Shown here: piece by piece, positions 8,640 to 16,733 of the stretch
Numbering within the stretch: the first letter of the stretch is position 1
Layout: each line of letters opens with the position of its first letter
Source of the DNA: GCA-958296115 sp965222445
GTDB lineage: Bacteria > Chloroflexota > Dehalococcoidia > Lucifugimonadales > CAJWER01
Assembly: GCA_965222445.1 (NCBI GenBank)
Contig: CBDCTY010000002.1
Location: 2,666,001-2,730,000 of the forward strand
Direction: 5' to 3'
DNA: 64,000 nucleotides
Notes under the pieces: model-generated
Database searches by the model: none
The model's input: only the letters and a program-made list of their open reading frames with translations
What the model was told of the DNA's origin: nothing
Made by a program: the position numbers and the translations under genes

Positions 8640-10157
8640 GTAATTGATTAGCGGTTTAGTGGCCCGTAGAGGGGTTGCGGCGAGCGCTGGGTGCTGGTTT
8701 AGACTTTGGTTATGTGCAGTTCCCCAGGCTTGTCCCCCTCTGAACGGGATCAGTTTATCGCGTTGGTGACGCGGCTTCAAGAGCAGAACGCGCGGTTGAC
8801 GGCAGCCAACGAAGAGTTGCATAAGGAACTCGCCGAGGCCAAGCGAGCGGGAAAGCGGCAGGCGGCGCCGTTCTCCAAGGGCGGGCGCAGCAGCAAGCCC
8901 AAGCGTCCTGGCCGCAAGCCGGGTATGGGGATGTTCAGCTACCGCAAGCCGCCGTCTGCCGAAGAGATCACCGAGCCGGTTGTAGAGGTGCCAGTGTCCT
9001 GGGACACCTGCCCCGGATGTGGAGGCGTCCTCGAACATGAGGGAGTGCGGCTTGCCTACGTGACCGATCTTCTGCCGGTTCCACGTCCCCAGGTAACGGC
9101 GTATCGTGTGCAGGTATGCCGGTGCCGGTCGTGCGGCAAGGCTGTGCGAGGGCGGCATCCCGACATAGCGCCGGACCAGTACGGGGCCAGCGCCCACCGA
9201 GTGGGGAAGCGGCTGATGGCGGCGGCCCACGTGCTCCACTATGGGGTGGGCGTTCCGGTACGGAAGGTTCCTGCCGTTCTCAGAGCGCTGACCGGGGTGA
9301 GAGTGAGTCAGGGAGCGATCAGCCAGGACGCGCTGCGTCGTGCTGCTGGTGCGGTGGGTGATGCCTACAGCAGGCTGCGGACATCGGTGCGCGCCAGTCC
9401 GTTCGTCCACACCGACGACACGGGCTGGCGTGTGGGAGGCGAGCGAGCGTTTCTGATGGCGTTCGAGACGGAAGAGGCTGCGGTTTGTCAAGTCCGTGCT
9501 CGTCACCGGAACGAAGAGGTGCGGGAGGTTGTCCCCTCGGACTATGGAGGGGTGATGGTGACTGATCGAGGACGGAGCTACGACGCCCAGGCGCTGTCCG
9601 GGGTCAAGCAGCAGAAGTGTCTGGCGCACGTACTGCGCTCGGTCAGCGAGGTGGTCCAGACCAAGACAGGGAGAGGACGCAGCTTCGGCAAGCGTCTGAC
9701 GGGTCTTTTGCGAGAAGCGATGGACCTGTGGAGGGCATATCACCGAGGAGAGGCTGCGGACTTTCGTATCCAGGCTGAACGGTTGAAGCGAGAGGTGAGC
9801 TATCATCTCCGTGACCGTCCTATGTCGGATGCGGACAGCTGTCGGCTGCAGAACGAGCTGGGTTGGCACGACGACCGGGGGAACCTGCTGCGCTTTCTGG
9901 ACGATCCGCGCATTGAGCCGACCAACAACCGTGCTGAGCGAGCGCTCCGCCCGGCAGTGATCGCGCGGAAGGTATCGCACTGCTCGAAGACGGTGGAGGG
10001 CGCCGATGCGTTCTCAGCCTTCACCAGCGTAATCAGGACGTTGGAACGCAATGGAGGCGACCAGCCTGTGGTGGATCGGCTCTGCGCTGTTTTCAGCGGC
10101 CCTCCCGTTCACTCCCCTTCAGTCTGAACCTCGCCCCGTCATCCGCTAATCAATTAC
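8640..10157 (+). mobile_element. IS66-family insertion sequence, single-gene type
   Basis: The ends are perfect 15-bp inverted repeats, gtaattgattagcgg at 8640-8654 and ccgctaatcaattac at 10143-10157. They begin with GTAA, as IS66 ends do. Only one ORF (tnpC type) is present. The 8 bases outside each end (gggtacaa and gggacgcc) do not match, so no target duplication is visible, which hints at recombination or later deletion. Confidence 0.9.
8712..10127 (+). CDS. tnpC: IS66-family transposase (TnpC)
   Basis: About 471 residues and apparently intact. In order: an N-terminal leucine-rich coiled coil (LVTRLQEQNARLTAANEELH), a basic linker, a zinc-finger region (CPGCGG and CRCRSCGK), and the DDE domain with first Asp in VHTDDTGWRV, second in VTDRGRSYD, a conserved KCLAHVLR, and the catalytic Glu in PTNNRAERALRP. 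No accessory tnpA or tnpB is present. ATG 8712 was chosen over TTG 8706; neither has a strong ribosome-binding site. Confidence 0.93.
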   Translation: MCSSPGLSPSERDQFIALVTRLQEQNARLTAANEELHKELAEAKRAGKRQAAPFSKGGRSSKPKRPGRKPGMGMFSYRKPPSAEEITEPVVEVPVSWDTCPGCGGVLEHEGVRLAYVTDLLPVPRPQVTAYRVQVCRCRSCGKAVRGRHPDIAPDQYGASAHRVGKRLMAAAHVLHYGVGVPVRKVPAVLRALTGVRVSQGAISQDALRRAAGAVGDAYSRLRTSVRASPFVHTDDTGWRVGGERAFLMAFETEEAAVCQVRARHRNEEVREVVPSDYGGVMVTDRGRSYDAQALSGVKQQKCLAHVLRSVSEVVQTKTGRGRSFGKRLTGLLREAMDLWRAYHRGEAADFRIQAERLKREVSYHLRDRPMSDADSCRLQNELGWHDDRGNLLRFLDDPRIEPTNNRAERALRPAVIARKVSHCSKTVEGADAFSAFTSVIRTLERNGGDQPVVDRLCAVFSGPPVHSPSV

Positions 10158-10236
10158 GGGACGCCGCAAGAACCTACAGATAGTCCTCCCTGCTATCCAT
10201 CCAAGTACCGTGCGGGCGAGTCTCATCGGCGAGTCC

Positions 10237-10857
10237 CTATTGTCCAGTCGAGGGGATAGCGATAGGGTCCGTGCCTCCAGTGCTGGAAATAGTAGCCCGT
10301 TCCGATGGGCCGTCCGAATACTCTCTTTCGGCCTCAACAAGCCATCCGGCCTTGTTGATCCAGAAGTCCCAATCCTTGCTCTGATCTCCACTGGCACCAG
10401 AGGCCCCATCAGAGGTCGCCGTATAGTGGCTGGCCGCACCCGATGCAATCTGTTCTTCGCCTACGTGAGTCGCGCCTTCAATGTCAGGACAGAGTGACCC
10501 TGGCAAGAAGGGAAATGAGTCTAGGTCGCCAAACTCATTGTCGTTAGGCGAGGCCACCCATTCGGGGTCAACTTCATCGCGGCTGTATTCCGTGCCCTGC
10601 CCATCGAAGATCGACTCTGCGAAGAATGAGCTGCCCTCCGCTGTCATGAGGATGTGGTACTGGTTCTCCCTAACCTTCACCGTCATGAGGAATGGGCCAT
10701 TGCTCCACGAGACATCGTACGATGTTACCGGGTCAAGGTCAGTGCAATGCTTCTCTTCAGCCCCCGCCGTGTAAGTCAGCCACGCGACAGTTCCTAATGC
10801 CATCACAGCTACGAGGGCGAGTACCGGCGCTGCGATGCGTGCGTTGATGTGTTTCAT
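10237..10857 (-). CDS. Small secreted or membrane-anchored protein, unknown function
   Basis: The 206-residue protein starts with a charged tip and a hydrophobic segment (residues 8-30, APVLALVAVMALGTVAWLTY) that is a signal peptide or anchor. A soluble domain with two cysteines follows (KHCTDL, GSLCPD). The rest is polar and rich in Ser, Thr and Gly. I recognise no family. Its ATG follows the stop of the large surface-protein gene by two bases, and the ribosome-binding site GGAGG overlaps that gene's last codons, so the two are co-translated and probably work together at the cell surface. Confidence 0.7.
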   Translation of the reverse strand: MKHINARIAAPVLALVAVMALGTVAWLTYTAGAEEKHCTDLDPVTSYDVSWSNGPFLMTVKVRENQYHILMTAEGSSFFAESIFDGQGTEYSRDEVDPEWVASPNDNEFGDLDSFPFLPGSLCPDIEGATHVGEEQIASGAASHYTATSDGASGASGDQSKDWDFWINKAGWLVEAEREYSDGPSERATISSTGGTDPIAIPSTGQ

Positions 10858-10859
10858 TG

Positions 10860-13445
10860 TCAGCCTCCCAATTTACCGACTGCCCAAACGGTAATCTTTC
10901 CAGCTTCGATGAATCCCTGTATGTCCTTCTTGATCTCAGCGAATACCACGCCGTAGAGGGAAACCGCATCGCTGATCGAGCTAACCGACTTAGCTGGCAA
11001 CTTGTACTCAAGCGATGTGTAGTATGGTGCGCTCCAAGCCCCTCTGCCAAACGTGTGGCGTCCGAATGCATAAGCGATGGGACGCCTAAAGAATGCAGTG
11101 AATCGTGTTGTCGAAGTCCGGCTACCAGACCCTGCGCAGGTTTGGCAACTATTAGATGCTGCCTGTCCTCCGCTTCCTCTTCGCGGAGGAGATGTGTCAC
11201 GGTACATATTCCTGAAGTCGCTTAATGACTTGCCCTCCAGATTGGAACGTACGGTAGAGGAAGGAAGCGTTAATCTCCCCATGTGCAGTTCCGCAAGCCA
11301 CGAGCTACCGTCGGCCCCTGCCAGAGACCTATTCACTGCCGATACGTCGATGCAGTAGAGTCCAGTCACAGAGATGGCAGAGGTATGCGTTCCCGGCGGC
11401 GTGATGGGGTCTTGCCATTCGAAAGGATTGATGGATAGCGACCCTATATGCGTTGTGCCGTCGGCTGGCGATACTATATGCCTCCGGTCGGTCTTGGATG
11501 CCTTTGCGATGTGCCAGAAGGGAGGCAGGGGAAGGCAGTCGTCATATCCAGGGCCGGGTAGATCAACAAACTCTCGGAATGTCTGTACTGACTTGTATGC
11601 CCATGCGCTTCCCGTCGCTACGTAGTGTGATCCGTTACCAATGTTCCGAATCCTGAATTGATACAGAGCGCCGTCGGCCAGGTCGCGTATTGTTGCAGTA
11701 GTCACTGTCCCGCTGTCCACGTCACGGGTCCGAACGTGGACCCATGCATCGGAGCCGAGGTCTTGGCGCTCCATCTCATATTGGCCGACGCCCTTAGTGT
11801 TGTCCCATGCGAAGTACACGATGTCTGTGCCGGCACCTTCTACCCTGATAGAGCTGATTGGCGGAGGCGGGCCGGTTGTTGCTCTATACCGATTCGAGAG
11901 TGGCCCCCATTCAGCGTCGTCACCGGCGCCTATGGCGCGAACCCAGAACTCGTAAGTGGTATTCGAGTCGAGCCCTCCTTGGGTCGCGGTTTGTCCTTCT
12001 TGACGCCTTGCGTACTTCGGGAATCGATTCTGTACCTTCTTGTAGAGGTACTGGTACTCAACCGCGCCCTCCACCTCCGTCCATGAGAGGTGAACCGAGT
12101 TGCTGTAGACGGTCCTAGTGAGCCTAGGCGCACCCGTGACCGGAACGATGTCAGGGTTGGGCGTCGGCATCGGCGTCGGCGTTGCTGTCGGGGTAGGGGT
12201 TGGGTCTCCCGTCTCCGGCGTTGCTGTCGGCGTTGGCGTCGGGGTATGCGTAGGCGTAGGCGTCGGCGTCGGCGTATTCGTCGGGGGCGTTACAGGGCCA
12301 TCGGGGTCTGATATGCGAATGGTGGTGCTGTTGAGGAATGTGCCGTCAGCAGTGTGGAGGAACACGGTGCCGCTGCCCGCCCTGCATCCACGCAGCGTGA
12401 CAGTAGGGCCGTCGTATGGTTCCTCTATGCCTCCCGATGCTCCCGTAGGGCATGTGTCGCCTCTTTTGAGATGCGACGAGCTCGAGATGGTCACGGCCAA
12501 GTTGGATGGCACAAGGCTCACGGCTGAAACGCGGGTCGTCTCTCCAATGTCGATGGAGTAGCGAGTCGCCGACAGTTCACCGTACACGCGAGGCGGTGCA
12601 GGTGTATCCGTTGGCGTCGGAGTCGGAGTTCGAGTGGGAGTATGCGTTGCCGTAGGAGTCGAAGTCGGCGTAGACGTCGGGGTCGGGGTATTGGTGGGTT
12701 GCCCCGGTGGTACAGGGGTATCTGTAGGGGTAGGAGTAGGCGTCACGGTCGGAGTGGGGCTCGGCGTAGGCGTTGGGGTATTCGTCGGCGTTGGAATCGG
12801 CGTCGGCGTCCAAGTCGGGGTCCGAGTAGGAGTAGGCGTCGGGGTAGGGACTGAACGGCGGCGCACAGAGATGCTAATGGTGTCCAGCAGGACGCGTCCT
12901 CGCGCCGTCCGCAGTCGCACGGTGGCGGAACCGGGGAAGCATCCCTTCAGTACCACCGTGGGGCCATCGTGGAGGTGGTCATTCGTGCCCGATGCTCCAG
13001 GACATCGCGTACCCGAGCCAGAGACGAAGTGATACGTGGATGAGAAGACCGTCCTCAATCCATGCGGGTGAAGGTCAACGGCAGAAACGCTGGTCGTCTG
13101 ATTGATGTAGATGCTTGTGCGGCTGGCCTCTAGCCTGCCCCCAGGGACGGGTGTATTCGTCGGCACAGGAGTATACGTCGGAGTCGGGGGCGGGGCAGGC
13201 GTCGGAGTGAGCGTAGGCGTCGGAGTAGGCGTAGGAGGTATGCTGCGTACCCTGATGCTCACGCTATCGAGCGTCCGGCCTCCGCTACGAAGTCTTACGT
13301 TTCCTGTCCCTGATCTACACGCCGTCAGAGTTACGTTCGTCTCTTCGGGGATCCATTCGCCACCCGCGTTGCCGCAGGAACCGCGCGACAGATGACCGGG
13401 CAGAGAAAGGCTCCATGCTATGTGCTCGGGACGGAGGTCGTACAC
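10860..13445 (-). CDS. Surface protein with Thr-Pro linkers and FN3 domains (C-terminal part)
   Basis: This is the downstream part of one surface-protein gene. It holds three copies of a ~90-residue beta domain (around residues 1-66, 103-197 and 290-382; compare SASSSVINVGQTT-like starts with IYINQTTSVSAVDLHPH and IDIGETTRVSAVSLVPS, each with a late C and a V-R-L-T-A-GR strand). The copies are joined by long TPTPT linkers. Two fibronectin type III domains follow (about 443-533 with VHLSWTEVEGAVEYQY, and 535-630), then a ~230-residue tail. The reading frame stays open upstream of the nominal start to a stop at 13530, and joins the minus-strand frame from 14119 by a one-base shift near 13513-13526 (tandem ggcctggcctgg). 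It is therefore probably one ~1,090-residue protein. Confidence 0.75.
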   Translation of the reverse strand: MYDLRPEHIAWSLSLPGHLSRGSCGNAGGEWIPEETNVTLTACRSGTGNVRLRSGGRTLDSVSIRVRSIPPTPTPTPTLTPTPAPPPTPTYTPVPTNTPVPGGRLEASRTSIYINQTTSVSAVDLHPHGLRTVFSSTYHFVSGSGTRCPGASGTNDHLHDGPTVVLKGCFPGSATVRLRTARGRVLLDTISISVRRRSVPTPTPTPTRTPTWTPTPIPTPTNTPTPTPSPTPTVTPTPTPTDTPVPPGQPTNTPTPTSTPTSTPTATHTPTRTPTPTPTDTPAPPRVYGELSATRYSIDIGETTRVSAVSLVPSNLAVTISSSSHLKRGDTCPTGASGGIEEPYDGPTVTLRGCRAGSGTVFLHTADGTFLNSTTIRISDPDGPVTPPTNTPTPTPTPTHTPTPTPTATPETGDPTPTPTATPTPMPTPNPDIVPVTGAPRLTRTVYSNSVHLSWTEVEGAVEYQYLYKKVQNRFPKYARRQEGQTATQGGLDSNTTYEFWVRAIGAGDDAEWGPLSNRYRATTGPPPPISSIRVEGAGTDIVYFAWDNTKGVGQYEMERQDLGSDAWVHVRTRDVDSGTVTTATIRDLADGALYQFRIRNIGNGSHYVATGSAWAYKSVQTFREFVDLPGPGYDDCLPLPPFWHIAKASKTDRRHIVSPADGTTHIGSLSINPFEWQDPITPPGTHTSAISVTGLYCIDVSAVNRSLAGADGSSWLAELHMGRLTLPSSTVRSNLEGKSLSDFRNMYRDTSPPRRGSGGQAASNSCQTCAGSGSRTSTTRFTAFFRRPIAYAFGRHTFGRGAWSAPYYTSLEYKLPAKSVSSISDAVSLYGVVFAEIKKDIQGFIEAGKITVWAVGKLGG

Positions 13446-14119
13446 TGTGACGACGGTTGTTTGGCCGACGTTGATAACCGAGGATGAAGCTCTGATGCTG
13501 CCGTAGCGCGACGGCCTGGCCTGGGCGTATCAGTGGGATACGGGGTATTGGTAGCGCGCGGCCTTGGGGTATTGATAGCCGTCGGCCTGGGACGTGGAGT
13601 GCTCGTCGTCGTTGGCACCGGGGTATCTGTCGGCTGAGGGGTATCTGTCGGTCTCGGCGTGTAAGTCGCCGTTGGTCTGGGTCTCGGCGTGTACGTCGCA
13701 GTCGGTCGTGGCCTCGGCGTATTCGTTGCAGTGGGTCGTGGGGTATTCGTAGCCGTTGGCCTCGGCGTGTTGGTGGCGGTTGCTCTCGGCCTCGGCGTGT
13801 TTGTCGCTGTTGCCCTTGGCCGTGGGGTATTCGTGGCAGTAGGCCTGGGCCTCGGCGTATTGGTAGCAGTGGGTCGTGGCCTCGGAGTATCGGTCGCAGT
13901 CGGCTTCGGCTTGGGGGTAGGGGTAGGAGTATCGTGCGTATGGTCGTAGCAGATTACCTCGTCGGCTAATATGTCGAACCAGCACCAGGAATGAGCGCCC
14001 GATGCTCCATCGCCTACGGGGTGGGCCCTCACGTCGTTTACGGGGTCAACGATGATGAACCATGCTCCGATGAAGGCGGCAATCGCTGCCGCGAGTCCTA
14101 TGCGCTGCCAGTTGAACAT
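13418..14119 (-). CDS. Surface protein with Thr-Pro linker (N-terminal part, frameshifted)
   Basis: ATG 14119 starts MFNWQRIGLAAAIAAFIGAW, a signal anchor, followed by a short Cys/His domain (HSWCWFDILADEVICYDHTH). Some 120 residues of repeated TNTPRPRPTA come next, a low-complexity extended stalk. After 13.52 kb the frame leaves the domain sequence and ends at 13418 with unrelated residues, while the correct continuation lies in the overlapping frame. The annotated start at 14149 would read into the end of the insertion sequence; the ATG at 14119 is the genuine one. The IS end lies 10 bp upstream, so its original promoter is displaced. Confidence 0.7.
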   Translation of the reverse strand: MFNWQRIGLAAAIAAFIGAWFIIVDPVNDVRAHPVGDGASGAHSWCWFDILADEVICYDHTHDTPTPTPKPKPTATDTPRPRPTATNTPRPRPTATNTPRPRATATNTPRPRATATNTPRPTATNTPRPTATNTPRPRPTATYTPRPRPTATYTPRPTDTPQPTDTPVPTTTSTPRPRPTAINTPRPRATNTPYPTDTPRPGRRATAASELHPRLSTSAKQPSSQCTTSVPST

Positions 14120-14206
14120 CGACGAGCCTCTTAGCTGGACTTTGTACAAAACTTAGAAGAGAACAGGGTAAGCTGACAAGACCAACCCACTACGAAAGGT
14201 CACGTC

Positions 14207-15592
14207 ATGCTCACCCTGCCCGATGCCATTATACCCTTGCTCAAGCCGTTCGCGCCCATGTTCCAGGCCAGAACATGGGCGAAAGCCCAGGTCCTGCTCG
14301 TCGGCGCAGTCCTAGCCACGCGCAAGCGTACCGTCACCTCGGCGCTCCGCGTCATGGGCCTCAGCGACGACACGAGCTTTGCCCGTTACCACCACGTTCT
14401 CAACCGCGCCGGGTGGTCGCCCCTCCGGTTGGCACACTGCCTACTGTTGCTCTTGATCCAACACCTCGATCACGGCGATGGCCCGCTGGTGTTTGGGATC
14501 GACGAGACCCTGGAGCGGCGACGTGGTAGGCGGATCAAGGCCAAGGGGATATATCGCGACGCAGTGCGCTCCAGCGCAAGTCACTTCGTCAAGGCCTCCG
14601 GCCTGCGCTGGGTGAACCTGATGTGGCTGGCACCCATACCCTGGGCACATCGGACATGGGCGCTGCCTGTGCTGACTGCCCTGGCGCCCTCGGAGCGATA
14701 TTACCAGGAAATGGGTCGGACTCACAAAAAGCTCACCGACTGGGCGCGTCAGATGATTATCCAGCTCCGTCGTTGGCTGCCTCACCGCACCCTGGTCATC
14801 GTAGCTGACAGTAGCTATGCCGTCCTCGACCTGCTGCACTTCTGTCAGTCCATGACTCGCCCGGTCACTTTCATCACCCGGTTGCGTCTGGACGCCGCGC
14901 TCTATGAACCCGCTCCACCTCGACTGCCTGGACAGATGGGTCGCCCACGCGTCAAAGGCGAACGATTGCCCACACTAAAACAACTCCTCGATCAACCGGC
15001 AACCGCGTGGACTGCCGTAATGGTCCCCTGGTACGACGGTACCCTACGCAGAGTGGAGATCGCCTCTCATACGGCGGTCTGGTATCACAAGGGCAAGGCT
15101 CCGGTTCCTATCCGTTGGGCCTTGATACGCGACCCGATGGGTGCGTTCCGGCCACAGGCTTTGTTATGCACCGACCTCAACGTCGAGCCCACCCGAATCA
15201 TCGAATGGTTCGTGTTGCGATGGCAGCTGGAGGTCACCCCGTATCCAGTACGGGGCAGGCTCTTCCAGGAAGTCCGCACTCACCTGGGAGTGGAGACTCA
15301 ACGCCAATGGTCTGACCTGGCCATCGCCCGCACCACACCGGCGCTCTTCGGGTTATTCTCATGGGTTACACTGGCAGCACATGCACTGGGCCGGGGCCAA
15401 GCCGTACCCGTCCGCTCAGCAGCCTGGTATCCCAAGACCCTGCCCACCTTCTCCGATGCTATCGCTCTGGTCCGCCATCACCTGTGGTCCAGCTCAGACG
15501 TTTTCGGCATATCGCCTGCTCAACCCAACATCCGAAAACTCCCTCGCCCCATAGTTGACCGCTTCATAGAATCGCTGACCTACGCAGCCTGA
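14207..15592 (+). CDS. DDE transposase (IS701/IS4-like) carrying an in-frame palindromic insertion
   Basis: 461 residues. The N-terminal helical region (RKRTVTSALRVMGLSDDTSF) precedes the DDE core: Asp in FGIDETLERRRGRR, Asp in VIVADSSYAVLDLL, and the Glu region WQLEVT...FQEVRTHLGVETQR, followed by QWSDLAIARTTPALFGLFSW. Relatives, as I know them, read EVTFQEVR without a gap. Here eight residues, PYPVRGRL (345-352), separate T and F. They are encoded by 24 bases that match the genome's ccccgta...tacgggg repeat. The insertion keeps the frame but sits beside the third catalytic acid, so activity is doubtful. Confidence 0.88.
   Translation: MLTLPDAIIPLLKPFAPMFQARTWAKAQVLLVGAVLATRKRTVTSALRVMGLSDDTSFARYHHVLNRAGWSPLRLAHCLLLLLIQHLDHGDGPLVFGIDETLERRRGRRIKAKGIYRDAVRSSASHFVKASGLRWVNLMWLAPIPWAHRTWALPVLTALAPSERYYQEMGRTHKKLTDWARQMIIQLRRWLPHRTLVIVADSSYAVLDLLHFCQSMTRPVTFITRLRLDAALYEPAPPRLPGQMGRPRVKGERLPTLKQLLDQPATAWTAVMVPWYDGTLRRVEIASHTAVWYHKGKAPVPIRWALIRDPMGAFRPQALLCTDLNVEPTRIIEWFVLRWQLEVTPYPVRGRLFQEVRTHLGVETQRQWSDLAIARTTPALFGLFSWVTLAAHALGRGQAVPVRSAAWYPKTLPTFSDAIALVRHHLWSSSDVFGISPAQPNIRKLPRPIVDRFIESLTYAA
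15237..15261. repeat. Palindromic repeat inserted in the transposase gene
   Basis: The sequence ccccgtatccagtacgggg plus gcaggc matches, with one change in the loop, the repeat core found at about 24.22, 50.14, 61.27, 61.42 and 62.21 kb. Within this gene the inserted length is 24 bases (15239-15262), a multiple of three. Confidence 0.8.
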
Positions 15593-15773
15593 ATGTACAA
15601 AGTCCAGCTAAGGTGATCCTGCTCTTTCCCTGAGAGACTTCCGGCGATAAACCCGTTGGAGACAGCGGTAAGGTCCCAGTTGGCGGCGTAGAGCAGAGGG
15701 ATTATCGAGCGCAGGTGGTACAAGCCGGGCGCGGCGCAAGGAGACCTGCGAGGGTAAGGGAAGAAGGGGACCT

Positions 15774-16673
15774 ATGGCGAGTGTGTTGGCAACGCTGGCG
15801 GCCCTTGCCGTCATTGGTTTGCTGTTCGTGCTGGACCCTGGCGGGGCCATCGCCCAGAGCGGCTTTCCCGATTACCGGGATATGGATTGGAAGCAGCTCA
15901 CGGCCTGGGGCTTCCGGACAATAGGCGTCGGCGTTGGGCTGCTGCTCGTGCTGGGGCTTTGGCTGGGTTACCGGCCCAGACAGGCAATCAGGCATCGGGA
16001 CCCATCGGAGTTGGCAACCCGGCAGCGCCCTGGGCTGCCGGCGGCGGCTGTATCGGTGCTGGAAGACCGGGAGGTCAGCGGCCGAACGCTGCTGGCGGCG
16101 ATAACCGAGATGTGCCAGCGCGGCACGTTGCAATTCGAGTGCGTCGGAACGAGGAGCGGCTTCCTATACCGGCTGTCGCAGCAGGGTCCCGCGCAGTTTG
16201 ACTGGGAGCGGTTGATATGCGACATCTTGCCATCGCGCCCCACAACGGTTCAAGCGCTGCATGACGGGATAAGCGAGCACGAGGACGCCATCGGCGACCG
16301 GTTGGGGGAGTACCTGCAGCACCGCGGCCTCTTCCATGACAACCCGATACGGATAAGGAGGGAGCGTTTCGCGGATGGATTCGGATGGGCAACATTGGCC
16401 GGGGCCTTGATGGGAGTTGGCGGCGGGCTTTGGCTGGCTCTATGGCTGCCCCAATGGTGGGCGAACTCCCTCGTCGGCGCGGTCGTCGGCTGCACATATT
16501 GGGTAATTGCGACGCCGATGAACACGGGTATGCTGCTGCCAACGGAAGCGGGGGCATATGAGATCAGCCAGTTGCATGGTTTGAAAGAATCTCTGACCGG
16601 ACCTGACCCAGCCGACGGACGGGGCGAACCCGATCCAATGTTGGCCTATGCCGTCGCACTGGATGCGGCTTAG
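15774..16673 (+). CDS. DUF2207-like membrane protein, ended by an in-frame TAG
   Basis: Two hydrophobic segments near the N-terminus (residues 3-27 and 47-66), a cytoplasmic winged-helix-like domain (LPAAAVSVLEDREVSGRTLL, then AITEMCQRGTLQF), a second membrane region (about 204-245), and an ending EISQLHGLKESL...MLAYAVALDAA. This is the order of the C-terminal half of DUF2207 membrane proteins, where the chain continues with a Pro-Trp-Leu segment. Here TAG at 16671-16673 stops it, yet the next codons read PWLDVSISAPPWFG in the same frame. So the gene was probably 15774-17522. The function of the family is unknown. Confidence 0.65.
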   Translation: MASVLATLAALAVIGLLFVLDPGGAIAQSGFPDYRDMDWKQLTAWGFRTIGVGVGLLLVLGLWLGYRPRQAIRHRDPSELATRQRPGLPAAAVSVLEDREVSGRTLLAAITEMCQRGTLQFECVGTRSGFLYRLSQQGPAQFDWERLICDILPSRPTTVQALHDGISEHEDAIGDRLGEYLQHRGLFHDNPIRIRRERFADGFGWATLAGALMGVGGGLWLALWLPQWWANSLVGAVVGCTYWVIATPMNTGMLLPTEAGAYEISQLHGLKESLTGPDPADGRGEPDPMLAYAVALDAA

Positions 16674-16733
16674 CCCTGGCTGGACGTTTCGATCTCGGCT
16701 CCACCATGGTTTGGCTCCGCTGAGGCAGCCTCC

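Larger units (their letters stand above)
14130..15612 (+). mobile_element. IS701/IS4-type insertion sequence with perfect 19-bp ends
   Basis: The termini are exact inverse complements: cttagctggactttgtaca at 14130-14148 and its complement at 15594-15612. One transposase ORF fills the element. Flanking 4-mers (gcct left, gtga right) do not match, so no target duplication is seen. The left end abuts the surface-protein gene, and the junction ctaag|agg supplies part of that gene's ribosome-binding site. Confidence 0.88.

Noticed and set aside
7902..9980. 692-residue minus-strand ORF
   Set aside because: It is antisense to the FMN reductase and the IS66 transposase, both with clear family motifs. 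The translation is rich in Arg, His and Pro with no domain, as expected for a GC-rich shadow frame.
12090..13950. Plus-strand ORFs with long GVGVGVGV or RRRRR runs
   Set aside because: They are complements of the Thr-Pro linker DNA of the surface-protein gene.
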